This document shows positions 41,159 to 49,599 of a DNA stretch of 64,000 nucleotides, one piece after another (within the stretch, counting starts at the first letter, position 1; each line of letters starts with the position of its first letter). The DNA lies in the NCBI GenBank assembly GCA_036502625.1, contig DASXYG010000030.1, positions 41,200 through 105,199 on the forward strand, given 5' to 3'. Source of the stretch: DASXYG01 sp036502625. GTDB taxonomy: Bacteria; Actinomycetota; Actinomycetes; Streptosporangiales; Streptosporangiaceae. Both the position numbers and the translations under genes were made by a program. The notes beneath the pieces were generated by a model. That model saw only the letters and a program-made list of their open reading frames with translations, was not told the origin of the DNA and ran no database searches.

Positions 41159-42692
41159 GGCCCTCCCAGTAAGGATCGCGCAGCCGGCGCTTGTTCAGCT
41201 TTCCGCTGGGGTCGCGGGGCATCTCCGCGATGAACTCGACGGTCTTCGGCCACTTCATGCGGGCCAGCCGCCCGTCGAGCGAGGCGATGATCTCCGCGGC
41301 CAGGTCGTCGCCGGGCGCGTTGCCCTCGACCGGCTCGACGATCGCCTTGATCTGCTCGCCCCATTCGGTGTCCGGCACGCCGAAGACGGCGACGTCGGCG
41401 ACCTTGGGGTGGGTCATCAGCTCGTTCTCGATCTCGGCCGGGTAGATGTTCGCGCCGCCGGAGATGATCATGTCGGCCTTGCGGTCGCAGAGGTACAGGA
41501 AGCCGTCGGTGAGGTAGCCGATGTCGCCGACGGTGAAGAACCCGCCGAGCCGGTTGCCCGCGGTCTTCGCCGGGTCGTCCTTGTACTCGAAGTCGCCGGA
41601 GGACATGCGCATGTAGATGGTGCCCGGGGTGCCGTCGGCGACGTCCGTGCCGTCGTCGTCCACCACCCGCACCTCGGCGATCGGCCATGGCTTGCCGACC
41701 GTGCCCGGGTGCGCGAGCCAGTCCTCCGGCGAGGCGATCGTGCCGCCGCCCTCGGTGGCCGCGTAGTACTCCCAGACGCACGGCCCCCACCAGTCGAGCA
41801 TCGCCCGCTTGACCGGCACCGGGCACGGCGCGGCCGCGTGGATGAGCCACCGCATCGACGACACGTCGTACCGGTTCCGTACGTCGTCGGGCAGCCGCAG
41901 CATCCGGACGAAGTGGGTCGGCACCATGTGCGTGCTCGTCACCCGGTACCTCTCCGTACGGCGGAGGGTGTCCTCGGGCGCCCACTTGTCGGTCAGCACG
42001 AGCGTGTGGCCGAGGTGCAGCGCCGACATCCCGAACGTGGTCACGGCCGTGTGGTAGTTCGGCGCGGTCACCAGATGCGCGTTCTCGCCCTCGGGCGTCG
42101 CGCCGAACATCTGCATCAACCCGGTGAGCAGCTCGAAGGAGTCGTCGGGCGGGAACGGCGACAGGCCGCGGCGTACGCCTTTCGGCTTGCCCGTGGTGCC
42201 GGACGTGTAGTGCATCGTGGTGCCGGCCACGCGGTCGTCCGGGGGTGTGGCCGGTTGGCCGTCCGCGAGGTCGTCGAGCGACGCGAACCCCGGTACGGCG
42301 CCGCCGCAGGAGATCCGCGCGTCCGCCGGGAGCCCGGCCTCGTCGGCGGCGCGTACGCCCTCGGCGGCGAACCGGGCGTCGAGGAAGAGGATCTTCGCCT
42401 CGCAGTCGCGCACGATGTAGGCGATCTCCGGGGCGGTGAAGTGCCAGTTGATGGGCGTGAGGTACAGCCCGGTCTGGGTCGCCGCGAGGTTGATGACCAC
42501 CATGTCGACGCTGTTGGGCACGACCATGGCGACCGCGTCTCCGGCGGCGAGCCCGCGCGCCCGCAGGCCGTGCGCCACGCGGTTGGCCCGCGCGAGCACC
42601 TCGCCCGCGGTGTGTTCGACGTCCTCGGCGTCCACGACCGCCACCCATTCAGGGCGGCGCTCAGCGATCCGCCAGAAGCCCAACGAGCCCAT
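41142..42692 (-). CDS. AMP-forming acyl-CoA ligase (FadD-type)
   Basis: A 516-residue ANL-superfamily ligase. Key motifs are MHYTSGTTGKPKGV near residue 160, YYAATEGGG, DIGYLTDGFLYLCDRKADMIISGGANIYPAEIE, and the C-terminal PSGKLNKRRLRD with the catalytic Lys. It activates a carboxylic acid to acyl-AMP and then acyl-CoA in the cytoplasm. The sequence differs from the FadD19-like ligase at the end of the operon, so two acids or two stages are served. The ATG at 42692 has GGAGTGAG upstream and is the first gene of the operon, divergent from the EchA19-like gene across 138 bases holding KstR-like sequence. Confidence 0.9.
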   Translation of the reverse strand: MGSLGFWRIAERRPEWVAVVDAEDVEHTAGEVLARANRVAHGLRARGLAAGDAVAMVVPNSVDMVVINLAATQTGLYLTPINWHFTAPEIAYIVRDCEAKILFLDARFAAEGVRAADEAGLPADARISCGGAVPGFASLDDLADGQPATPPDDRVAGTTMHYTSGTTGKPKGVRRGLSPFPPDDSFELLTGLMQMFGATPEGENAHLVTAPNYHTAVTTFGMSALHLGHTLVLTDKWAPEDTLRRTERYRVTSTHMVPTHFVRMLRLPDDVRNRYDVSSMRWLIHAAAPCPVPVKRAMLDWWGPCVWEYYAATEGGGTIASPEDWLAHPGTVGKPWPIAEVRVVDDDGTDVADGTPGTIYMRMSSGDFEYKDDPAKTAGNRLGGFFTVGDIGYLTDGFLYLCDRKADMIISGGANIYPAEIENELMTHPKVADVAVFGVPDTEWGEQIKAIVEPVEGNAPGDDLAAEIIASLDGRLARMKWPKTVEFIAEMPRDPSGKLNKRRLRDPYWEGHDTAI

Positions 42693-42780
42693 CGACTCAC
42701 TCCGATCCAGTCGGCCGCGGCCTCATTAGATCACGTTCCTGTTTCTCGCAACAGGACTGTTCAGCGGTGCTCGACACAAC

Positions 42781-42794
42781 TAGAATTCGTTCTC
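42781..42794. promoter_or_regulatory. Degenerate KstR-like operator between the fadD operon and echA19-like gene
   Basis: TAGAATTCGTTCTC matches 6 of the 8 fixed positions of TnnAACnnGTTnnA and keeps the wider ACTAGAA...GTTCT frame. It lies 37 bases before the hydratase start and 89 before the ligase start. A second, weaker 6-of-8 match, TAGATCACGTTCCT, lies at about 42727-42740. Confidence 0.5.
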
Positions 42795-42830
42795 GTTTGT
42801 TGCTCGTACCCGCTGACCAGGAGGCTGGAG

Positions 42831-43655
42831 ATGACCGGCTCCAACGGCGAACGGCTGCCCATCAGCACCCCCCATTGCGTGATCGAACGCGGCGGCCATG
42901 TGCTCACCGTGACGATGGACCGGCCGGCGGCGCGCAACGCGCTGTCCACCGACATGCTCGTCGGGCTCGCCGAGGCGTGGGCGCTGCTCGCCGAGGACCC
43001 GGAGCTGCGGGTCGCGATCCTCACCGGCGCGTCCGGCACGTTCTGCGCGGGCGCCGACCTCAAGGCCATGGGCGCGCCCAGCGAGGACCCGCGCGTACGG
43101 CAGCGGGCCGGGGAGATCGCGGACTTCCACTGGAAGGGGCTGCTGCGCGACGCCCAGCCGCCGAAGCCGATCATCTCGGCGGTCGAGGGCTACGCGGTCG
43201 CCGGCGGCACCGAGCTGCTGATCGGCACCGACCTGCGGGTGGTGGCCGAGGGCGCGACGCTCGGGCTGTACGAGGCACGCAGGGGACTGTTCCCCATGGG
43301 CGGCTCGGCCATCAGGCTCCCCCGCCAGATCCCGTACACCCACGCGATGGACATCCTGCTCACCGGCCGCTCGCTGACCGCCAAGGAGGCACTGGACATC
43401 GGCCTGGTCACCCGTACGGTGCCGGACGGCACGGCGCTCGCGGAGGCGCGCGCCCTCGCCGACCAGGTAGCCGCCTGCGGCCCCCTCGCCGTCCAGGCCA
43501 TCCTCTCGGTCTACCGCGACACGGTCGCGCTCTCCGAGATGGACGCCTTGGCGGTCTCCGACGCACAGGGCTGGCCGGTCATCGCCTCCGAGGACGCCAA
43601 GGAGGGCAGCCGCGCCTTCGCCGAGAAGCGCCCGGCCCACTTCACCGGCCACTGA
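42831..43655 (+). CDS. Enoyl-CoA hydratase, EchA19-like
   Basis: A 274-residue crotonase-fold hydratase. RPAARNALSTDMLVGLAEAW, ILTGASGTFCAGADLKAMG, PIISAVEGYAVAGGTELLIGTDLRVVAEGATLG and LFPMGGSAIRLPRQIPYTHAMDILLTGR follow mycobacterial EchA19 (cholesterol side-chain hydratase) closely, as does the end DAKEGSRAFAEKRPAHF. The ATG at 42831 has a GGAG-containing site upstream. The divergent arrangement with a fadD gene repeats the echA19/fadD19 pair of M. tuberculosis. It should hydrate the 2,3-enoyl-CoA formed by a dehydrogenase such as the FadE34-like protein. Family certain, steroid substrate inferred. Confidence 0.9.
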   Translation: MTGSNGERLPISTPHCVIERGGHVLTVTMDRPAARNALSTDMLVGLAEAWALLAEDPELRVAILTGASGTFCAGADLKAMGAPSEDPRVRQRAGEIADFHWKGLLRDAQPPKPIISAVEGYAVAGGTELLIGTDLRVVAEGATLGLYEARRGLFPMGGSAIRLPRQIPYTHAMDILLTGRSLTAKEALDIGLVTRTVPDGTALAEARALADQVAACGPLAVQAILSVYRDTVALSEMDALAVSDAQGWPVIASEDAKEGSRAFAEKRPAHFTGH

Positions 43656-43667
43656 CACCCTGGACGG

Positions 43668-44783
43668 CTAGTCGGCGGTGAGCGCGCTCAGGCGTTCGAT
43701 CGTCTCGCCGTACTCCTCCAGCATGTCGAAGATCACGTCGCGGGCCGGGCGCACGCGGTTCATCGAGCCGACGATCTGGCCGACCGGGAACGGCGCCATC
43801 CCCGGCTGTCCCGCCCGGCTCGCGCGGCGCAGCGCGTCGGAGATCAGCATGAACTGCATGGGCATGGGCAGCGTGCCGGGCGACTCCGGCGTCTCCCACG
43901 CCTCCGTCCACTCGTTGCGCAGCAGCCGCGCGGGCTTGCCGGTCATCGACCGCGAGCGCACGGTGTCCCGCGAGGTCGCGGACAGCAGCCGGTCGCGTAC
44001 GGGTTCGGGGGTGTCGGCCTCGGCCACGGTGAGCCACACCGAGCCCGTCCACACGCCGTCGGCGCCGAGCGCCATTCCCGCGGCCATCTGACGGCCGCGG
44101 CCGATGCCGCCGGCCGCGAGCACCGGCACCGGCGCCACCGCGTCGACGATCTCCGGCACGAGGACCATCGTGGCGATCTCCCCGGTGTGGCCGCCGGCCT
44201 CGGTGCCCTGCGCGACGATGATGTCGACGCCCAGGTCGACGTGTTTGCGCGCGTGGCGCGCGCTGCCCGCGAGCGCGGCGATCTTGACGCCCGCGGCGTG
44301 CGCCTGCTCCACGACGTCCGCCGGCGGCGAGCCGAGCGCGTTGGCGAGCAGCGCGATCGGGTGCTTCAGCGCCACCTCGACCTGCGGCCGCGCGGTGGCG
44401 TCGGTCCAGCCGAGCAGGTACCTCCCCGCGCCCTCCGCGGACAGCGGCGGCACACCGTGGGCGTCGAGCAGCTCGTTGACGAACGCGCGGTGCCCCTCGG
44501 GGATCATCTGCTGGAGCTGCGACAGGAGCTCGTCGCCGCTCGACAGGCCCAGGTCGGCGCCCTCGTACGTCGCGGGCATCACGACGTCCACGCCGTACGG
44601 GCGGCCGCCGCAGTGCTCGTCGAGCCAGGCCAGCTCGATCTCGAGCTCCTCGGGCGTGTAGTAGAGGGCGCCGAGCACCCCCAGCCCGCCCGCCTGGCTC
44701 ACCGCCGCGACCACGTCGCGGCAGTGGCTGAACGCGAAGATCGGAAACTCGATGCCGAGCGCGTCGGCGGTTCGTGTCCGCAC
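43668..44783 (-). CDS. Nitronate monooxygenase-family FMN protein (Rv1533-like)
   Basis: A 371-residue TIM-barrel FMN protein of the nitronate monooxygenase (2-nitropropane dioxygenase) family. RTRTADALGIEFPIFAFSHCRDVVAAVSQAGGLGVLG, RPYGVDVVMP, the flavin/phosphate motif VAQGTEAGGHTGEIATMVLVPEIVDAV and VLAAGGIGRGRQMAAGMALGADGVWTGSVW are visible. It resembles M. tuberculosis Rv1533; another family member in that species (IpdC) acts in steroid ring degradation. The GTG at 44783 gives the family N-terminus; an upstream ATG at 44819 would overlap the operator. A perfect KstR-like site lies 32 bases before the start. Confidence 0.87.
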   Translation of the reverse strand: MRTRTADALGIEFPIFAFSHCRDVVAAVSQAGGLGVLGALYYTPEELEIELAWLDEHCGGRPYGVDVVMPATYEGADLGLSSGDELLSQLQQMIPEGHRAFVNELLDAHGVPPLSAEGAGRYLLGWTDATARPQVEVALKHPIALLANALGSPPADVVEQAHAAGVKIAALAGSARHARKHVDLGVDIIVAQGTEAGGHTGEIATMVLVPEIVDAVAPVPVLAAGGIGRGRQMAAGMALGADGVWTGSVWLTVAEADTPEPVRDRLLSATSRDTVRSRSMTGKPARLLRNEWTEAWETPESPGTLPMPMQFMLISDALRRASRAGQPGMAPFPVGQIVGSMNRVRPARDVIFDMLEEYGETIERLSALTAD

Positions 44784-44814
44784 GTACCCGACTGTAGGCG
44801 CGGCGCCGCCATAC

Positions 44815-44828
44815 TGCAACGTGTTCTA
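44815..44828. promoter_or_regulatory. KstR-like operator (perfect match) in a divergent promoter
   Basis: TGCAACGTGTTCTA matches all 8 fixed positions of TnnAACnnGTTnnA; the wider ACTGCAACGTGTTCTAGTTT resembles the published mycobacterial KstR site. It lies between the nitronate monooxygenase-like gene (minus) and the methyltransferase (plus) and could control both. Confidence 0.75.
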
Positions 44829-44886
44829 GTTTGGTTCGCGCACGATCGCTACGGTGTCCCTGGCACGCCCGACCCACGGAGCCGAC

Positions 44887-45633
44887 ATGACCAACGCACC
44901 GGCCGCAGCGGTGCACCGCGCCACCCTGCGGCGGTCCCTGGACCTCTTCCGCGCGTTCCGCGTGGAGCAGACCGACCCCGACCGCTTCTACGGCATGCTG
45001 GCCCGCGACACGATCGGCCAGCTCGGCACGTACGCCCGCCTGGACGGCGCGACCGTGCTCGACGTCGGCGGCGGCTCCGGCTACTTCACCCGCGCATTCG
45101 CCGGCGCGGGCGCGCGGTGCGTGTGCGTCGACTGCGACGCCGGCGAGATGTCCGCGCACGGCGCGCCGCCGCCCGGCAGCCTGCTCGGCAGCGCGCTGAA
45201 CCTCCCGGTCGCCACCGGCGCCGTCGACGTCTGCTTCTCCAGCAACGTACTGGAACACGTTCCAGACCCGTGGCTGATGGGCGCCGAGATGGTGCGGGTC
45301 ACCCGGCCCGGCGGCGTGGTGTTCCTGTCGTTCACCAACTGGCTGTCGCCGTGGGGCGGGCACGAGACCTCGCCGTGGCACTACCTCGGCGGCGCGCACG
45401 CCGCGCACCACTACCACCGCCGTACGGGCCGGCGGCCGAAGAACCTCTACGGCGAGAGCCTGTTCGCCGTCTCGGTCCGCGACGCGCTGGCGTGGGCGCG
45501 CCGCCTCGACGGCGCCGAGCTGGTCGACGCGCTGCCCCGCTACCACCCGCGCTGGGCGAAGACGATCATCCGGGTCCCGGGTGTGCGCGAGATCGCCACC
45601 TGGAACCTCGCGCTCGTACTCCGCCGCCGCTAA
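44887..45633 (+). CDS. Class I SAM-dependent methyltransferase (Rv0224c-like)
   Basis: A 248-residue methyltransferase. Motif I is VLDVGGGSGYFTRAFAGAGARCVCVDCD, followed by FSSNVLEHVPDPWLMGAEMVRVTRPGGVVFLSFTNWLSPWGGHE, and WHYLGGAHAAHHYHRRTGRRPKNLYGESLF, which is typical of Rv0224c-like proteins. The C-terminus ends IATWNLALVLRRR. In mycobacteria this gene neighbours the glycosyltransferase Rv0225 and membrane protein Rv0226c, homologues of which also occur in this block. ATG at 44887 with GGAG upstream is chosen over GTG 44854. The acceptor is unknown and may be an envelope glycolipid. A perfect KstR-like 14-mer lies inside the gene at 45251. Confidence 0.87.
   Translation: MTNAPAAAVHRATLRRSLDLFRAFRVEQTDPDRFYGMLARDTIGQLGTYARLDGATVLDVGGGSGYFTRAFAGAGARCVCVDCDAGEMSAHGAPPPGSLLGSALNLPVATGAVDVCFSSNVLEHVPDPWLMGAEMVRVTRPGGVVFLSFTNWLSPWGGHETSPWHYLGGAHAAHHYHRRTGRRPKNLYGESLFAVSVRDALAWARRLDGAELVDALPRYHPRWAKTIIRVPGVREIATWNLALVLRRR
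45251..45264. promoter_or_regulatory. Intragenic KstR-like palindrome
   Basis: TGGAACACGTTCCA is a full match to TnnAACnnGTTnnA, within the codons for Leu-Glu-His-Val-Pro-Asp of the methyltransferase. These residues are a common methyltransferase motif, so the match may be a by-product of coding. Confidence 0.3.
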
Positions 45634-45638
45634 GCCGC

Positions 45639-47003
45639 TCAGCCGTGCGGCACGACCGCGCTCACGTTGGTCAGCGGCCCGTCCGACAGGCCGCCCGTGC
45701 GCTGGAGCCGCAGCTCGTACCGCTTCCCGTTGGCCAGCGGGCGCAGCGTGAACTCCGGGCCGCTGACCGGGTACGGCAACCGCCTGAAGCCGCGCTCCCC
45801 GGGGCGGCGCAGCAGCACCCAGTAGCTCGCGCCGGGCGTCGGCGTCCAGGTCAGCCGCGCCTCGCGGTCGCCGGCGACGGCGGTGAGCCGCGGCGCGGGC
45901 GGGCCGTCCGCGGTGGTGGCCGCCTGGACGGGCGGCGACATCTCGCCCGCGTCGCGGCCCTGGATCGGCTGCACCCGGTACGCGTACGTGACGCCGCTGG
46001 CCAGCCCGGTGTCCCGCCACGGGATCGACCGGGTGTTCAGCGGGTCGGGCAGCCGGGTGAACCCGCCGTCCACGCCCACCTCGCGCCGCCACAGCCAGTA
46101 GCCGGTCGCGCCCGGCACGGGCGTCCACGACAGCAGGACCCCGCCCGCGCCGCCGCTCGCCCGCAGCCGCGGCGCGGTCACCGGCCCGACCGGGACCTGC
46201 GGGATCGGGCGGGCCGCCGCGGGACCGAGCCCGTACGCGGTGTGCAGGGCGTCCTCGAAGGCCGCCGCGATCTTCAGCTCGCCGCGCGCGTTCGGGTGGG
46301 TGCCGTCCCAGGAGTCGCGGCCGTCGTCGTAGCCGGTATAGGTGTCGGCGACCGCGATCGGCGACCGTACGGTGGACAGCTCGCGCGCGACGCCCGCCAC
46401 GCCCGAGTCGTACGCCGCGATCGACGCGTCGACGTCCGGCCCGGTCGCCGGGTTCGGCGTCATCGGCGGGATGCGGCCGAGTACGAACCGGAGATCCGGC
46501 CGCGCGCGGCGCGCGTTCGCCACGAGGATCCGCATGTCGGCGGCGGTCTGCTGGGGCGTCGCGTGGAAGATCGCGAGGTCGTTGGTGCCGAGCAGGACGA
46601 GCAGGTAGCGCGGCCGATACTGCCGCACCTGCGCCTCGATCGTGGTCAGCGCCGTGGACAGCGGCTCACCCGACAGCGCGTCGTGGTCCCAGTCGAACCG
46701 GGGCGCGGCGTAGTCGTGGTCGCCCCAGCGCGCGTTCACGAAGTCGTACAGGTCGGTGCGCGGCCCGACGAAGTCGACGGCGGTGCCCGCCCCCGTGAGG
46801 TGGCGCCACAGCCGGTACCGCCAGGTGTAGGAGCCGCTCGCGCCCTGCGTGATCGAGTCGCCGACGATCATCAGCCGTACGCCGTAGCCGGGTACGGGAT
46901 TGCCGCCGCCGTGGCGCGGCGCCGGGCCCCGGTCGGCGGCGAGGGCGCCCGCGAGCACGGCCGCCGCGACGACGGCCGCCCCCCACCGCGCCCCGCGCGC
47001 CAC
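45639..47003 (-). CDS. Exported SGNH/GDSL hydrolase with two Fn3-type domains
   Basis: A 454-residue secreted esterase-like protein. An N-terminal signal segment (GAAVVAAAVLAGALAADRGPA) is followed by the SGNH domain: MIVGDSITQGASGSYTWRYR with the nucleophile Ser, LLVLLGTNDLAIFHATPQQT with the oxyanion Gly/Asn, and SWDGTHPNARGELKIA with the Asp-His pair. After about residue 255 come two Fn3-like repeats with a similar layout (SWTPVPGATGYWLWRR and TWTPTPGASYWVLLRR). It could deacylate an envelope glycan. The GTG at 47003 lies 5 bases after the DUF3068 stop, so the two genes form one operon. It is convergent with the methyltransferase. Confidence 0.85.
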   Translation of the reverse strand: MARGARWGAAVVAAAVLAGALAADRGPAPRHGGGNPVPGYGVRLMIVGDSITQGASGSYTWRYRLWRHLTGAGTAVDFVGPRTDLYDFVNARWGDHDYAAPRFDWDHDALSGEPLSTALTTIEAQVRQYRPRYLLVLLGTNDLAIFHATPQQTAADMRILVANARRARPDLRFVLGRIPPMTPNPATGPDVDASIAAYDSGVAGVARELSTVRSPIAVADTYTGYDDGRDSWDGTHPNARGELKIAAAFEDALHTAYGLGPAAARPIPQVPVGPVTAPRLRASGGAGGVLLSWTPVPGATGYWLWRREVGVDGGFTRLPDPLNTRSIPWRDTGLASGVTYAYRVQPIQGRDAGEMSPPVQAATTADGPPAPRLTAVAGDREARLTWTPTPGASYWVLLRRPGERGFRRLPYPVSGPEFTLRPLANGKRYELRLQRTGGLSDGPLTNVSAVVPHG

Positions 47004-47008
47004 CGGCG

Positions 47009-47947
47009 CTAGTTGATCGTCATGCGGCGGCGCCCGCGGTCGCCCGCGATGTAGAGCACCACGCCGGCGACGATGCACAGCACACCGACCACGAGCCCGC
47101 CGAGCGGCAGGTAGTCGTGCAGCAGCGCGACCTGGGTGCTCTGCGACTTGGCCTTGCTGATCAGGCTGCGCTGGTCGGCCGGGGTGGTGACCATGTCGCC
47201 GGCGAACGCCGTGAGGTCGTGCTGGGAGCCGGCCGGCGACTGGAGCGTCTGCTTCTGGTCCTCGCTGATGCGGACGGGCGCGCCGGTGATCGGCTCGACC
47301 CAGTACGTCCGGGTGTTCTCGTAGACGCGCGGGGTGCTGACCGCGCCCTTCTCCTTCATGCCGAGGAGGTCGCCCGGCACCTGCTCGGTGCCGACGCGCA
47401 CCGGGCCGATGTGCTGCGTGAACTTGTAGACCTTCAGGCCGCTCAGCGTGGTCTCGCCCGCGTAGTTCATCGGCAGCGCCGTCTTCACCGACGAGTCGTA
47501 GAACGGGTAGGACTTCTTCTCCGTGAAGAACGGGAACTTGAACACCAGCCCCGTCTGCTTCGCGTTGTGGTCCGACCCGACGAAGGCGCTGCAGCAGTTG
47601 ACCGCGTATCCGGTGTGCGGGTTGAAGGCGGTGCGCTGCTCGGAGTAGTCGACGCGGACACCGTCGTTGGTCTCCACCGAGGTGAACCGGTCCCAGACGT
47701 TCGCGCCGCTCTTGCTGGCCGCCACGTTGCCGCGGACGGTGGACGTCGAGGTCATCGTCACGCCGGTGCGCACCTTGAGGTCCTGGACGTCGAAGTAGCT
47801 GGCGTTGGTGCTCTGGTTGTGCTGGATGACGAAGTAGTCGGCAGGCGCGACCGCCAGGTGGTCGTAGACGTACGTGCGGAGCAGCGGCGCGAGGGTCACG
47901 AGGAAGGCACCCACGCCGATCAGCACCAACCCGACGATCCGCCGCAT
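47009..47947 (-). CDS. DUF3068 (PorA-family-like) membrane protein
   Basis: A 312-residue protein with one N-terminal membrane segment (IVGLVLIGVGAFLVTLAPLL) and one near the C-terminus (YLPLGGLVVGVLCIVAGVVLYIAG), joined by a large outside domain. Family landmarks are VTMTSTSTVRGNVAASK, VWDRFTSVETNDGVRVDYSEQRTAFNPHTGYAVNCC, PFFTEKKSYPFYD, GLKVYKFTQHIGP and ENTRTYWVEPITGAPVRISEDQ. The gene corresponds to mycobacterial Rv0227c. The family role is not established, although it is placed with envelope proteins. The ATG at 47947 has AGGAGG upstream. A KstR-like site at 47969 lies directly before that ribosome binding site. The SGNH hydrolase gene follows in the same operon. Confidence 0.9.
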   Translation of the reverse strand: MRRIVGLVLIGVGAFLVTLAPLLRTYVYDHLAVAPADYFVIQHNQSTNASYFDVQDLKVRTGVTMTSTSTVRGNVAASKSGANVWDRFTSVETNDGVRVDYSEQRTAFNPHTGYAVNCCSAFVGSDHNAKQTGLVFKFPFFTEKKSYPFYDSSVKTALPMNYAGETTLSGLKVYKFTQHIGPVRVGTEQVPGDLLGMKEKGAVSTPRVYENTRTYWVEPITGAPVRISEDQKQTLQSPAGSQHDLTAFAGDMVTTPADQRSLISKAKSQSTQVALLHDYLPLGGLVVGVLCIVAGVVLYIAGDRGRRRMTIN

Positions 47948-47968
47948 CGTGCCTCCTGAAGATGGAGT

Positions 47969-47982
47969 TAGAACGGATTCTA
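47969..47982. promoter_or_regulatory. KstR-like operator before DUF3068
   Basis: TAGAACGGATTCTA matches 7 of 8 fixed positions of TnnAACnnGTTnnA and is itself nearly symmetric. It lies 22 bases before the DUF3068 start. The 314-base gap 47948-48261 holds this site and another at 48210; no gene is seen in it. Confidence 0.6.
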
Positions 47983-48206
47983 TTTTTTCGGCGATCACGC
48001 GGGCGCGCAACGGGAACGGCACGACAACCGCGAAACAGCACGGAATCGTTATTGTCGGTCACCGTCGGGAGGCGCGCGCAACGCCCGGTCCGCCGACGAC
48101 AGCGTCAATACGGGAGGCGATATTGGCCGGATCCGGCCGTCGCCAGCGTTGCACCCAACCGATCGGTAACAATGTAGCCCCGGCGTATCAGGCATGCACC
48201 CGCCCA

Positions 48207-48226
48207 GACTAGAACAAGTTCTAGTC
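48207..48226. promoter_or_regulatory. KstR-like operator (perfect 20-base palindrome) before the acyltransferase
   Basis: GACTAGAAC-AA-GTTCTAGTC is an exact inverted repeat with 9-base arms; its core 48210-48223 matches all 8 fixed positions of the KstR motif. It lies 36 bases before the acyltransferase start, where a bound repressor would block the promoter. Confidence 0.8.
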
Positions 48227-48261
48227 GAAGGCATGCGACCACCCGCCCAGGAGACGCCCAC

Positions 48262-49599
48262 ATGGGAGGACCGGCCCGCCGCGCCGCACGGGAACGCCCC
48301 CAACCGGTCGGCCACCAGGACGGCCTCGACGGCCTCCGGTTCGTCGCGTCCTGCGCGGTCGTCATCTACCACGTCGGCGGATTCACCGGCGACACCCTGT
48401 ACGACACCCCGCAGGCGTGGCTCCTGGCGCGCGGCGAGATCGGCGTCGCGCTGTTCTTCGTCCTCTCCGGCCTGCTGCTGTTCCGCCCCTGGGTGAAGAC
48501 GCTGATCCTCGGCGCGCCGTCGCCGGCGGTCCCGTCGTACCTCTGGCGCCGCGCGCTGCGCATCCTCCCGGCGTTCTGGCTGGTCACCCTCGTCGCGATG
48601 TTCGCCTTCAACGCGGGCAAGCCGAAGACGCAGTGGGACTGGTCGGAGGTCTTCCTGCTGCTGCACATCTACGACTTCCACCCCTGGTGGCCGGCCGAGG
48701 CGGTCGGGCCGAAGGGGCTCGGGCAGATGTGGAGCCTCGGCGTCGAGATGAGCTTCTACGTCCTGCTGCCGCTGATCGCGATGGTGCTGCTGTGGTTCGC
48801 CCGGCGCGGCGGCTCCGGCGTCGACCAGCGCGCCCGGCGGCTGCTGATCGGCCTCGGGGTGCTGGCCTGCACCTCGTTCGTCTACCTGTACTTCACGTTC
48901 TATCCGACGCTGCGGCCCACGATGCAGATGTGGCTGCCGCGCTACCTCTGCTGGTTCCTCGGCGGCATGGCGTTGTGCACGCTCACGGTGTGGGCGCAGG
49001 CGGCCACGCCGGGCGGGCTGCGCATCCGCCGGTTCTGCCAGACCGTCGCGCACTCCCCCGGCACCTGCGTGATCGCCGCCGGCGTCGCGTACGCCGTGGC
49101 CGCCACCCCGATCGCCGGGCCGCGCGGCCTCGGCCTGGCGACGCTCGGCCAGATGGAGGTGCGGCTGTTCCTGTACGGCGCGGTCGCGGTGCTGCTCGTC
49201 GCGCCGGTGGCGTTCCAGCCGCAGGGGCGCACGGTCACCAACCTGATCTTCGGCAACCCGGTGATGCGGTTCCTCGGCCGCATCTCCTACGGCGTGTTCC
49301 TGTGGCAGTTCGCGGCCCTCTACTGGTTCTACGACCTCACCGGCTACAAGCTCTTCTCCGGCGGCTTCTTCCTGGTCACGCTGGCCGGGCTGGCGTTCAG
49401 CATCGCGCTGTCCACCGTGACGTACTACGTGGTCGAGAAGCCGTCGCAGGCCCTGCGCAGCGTCTTCGACGACCCGGTCCACCCGGCGGGCCCGCTGGAC
49501 ACCGTCCCCCAGGACCGCGCCCTGCTGGCCGCCCAGCGCAAGGACACCGAGCCCGCCCGCACGGACCAGGCGCCCGCCGAGGACCCCGGCCCCGCCTAG
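48262..49599 (+). CDS. Acyltransferase 3 family membrane protein (Rv0228-like)
   Basis: A 445-residue multi-pass O-acyltransferase. Its first segment, LDGLRFVASCAVVIYHVGGF, carries the Arg and catalytic-type His of the family; GEIGVALFFVLSGLLLFRPWV, PSYLWRRALRILPAFW, LGQMWSLGVEMSFYVLLPLI and FLGRISYGVFLWQFA follow in order, with about ten membrane spans. The last ~45 residues are a charged tail. The gene corresponds to Rv0228 of M. tuberculosis. Such enzymes acylate exported glycans or lipids. The ATG at 48262 has GGAG upstream. Its stop codon overlaps that of AftD on the other strand within CCTAGG. Confidence 0.9.
   Translation: MGGPARRAARERPQPVGHQDGLDGLRFVASCAVVIYHVGGFTGDTLYDTPQAWLLARGEIGVALFFVLSGLLLFRPWVKTLILGAPSPAVPSYLWRRALRILPAFWLVTLVAMFAFNAGKPKTQWDWSEVFLLLHIYDFHPWWPAEAVGPKGLGQMWSLGVEMSFYVLLPLIAMVLLWFARRGGSGVDQRARRLLIGLGVLACTSFVYLYFTFYPTLRPTMQMWLPRYLCWFLGGMALCTLTVWAQAATPGGLRIRRFCQTVAHSPGTCVIAAGVAYAVAATPIAGPRGLGLATLGQMEVRLFLYGAVAVLLVAPVAFQPQGRTVTNLIFGNPVMRFLGRISYGVFLWQFAALYWFYDLTGYKLFSGGFFLVTLAGLAFSIALSTVTYYVVEKPSQALRSVFDDPVHPAGPLDTVPQDRALLAAQRKDTEPARTDQAPAEDPGPA

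Noticed and set aside
43668..44783. Assigning the nitronate monooxygenase-like gene as IpdC
   Set aside because: The sequence follows Rv1533 more closely than Rv3553 (IpdC), so only the family is claimed.
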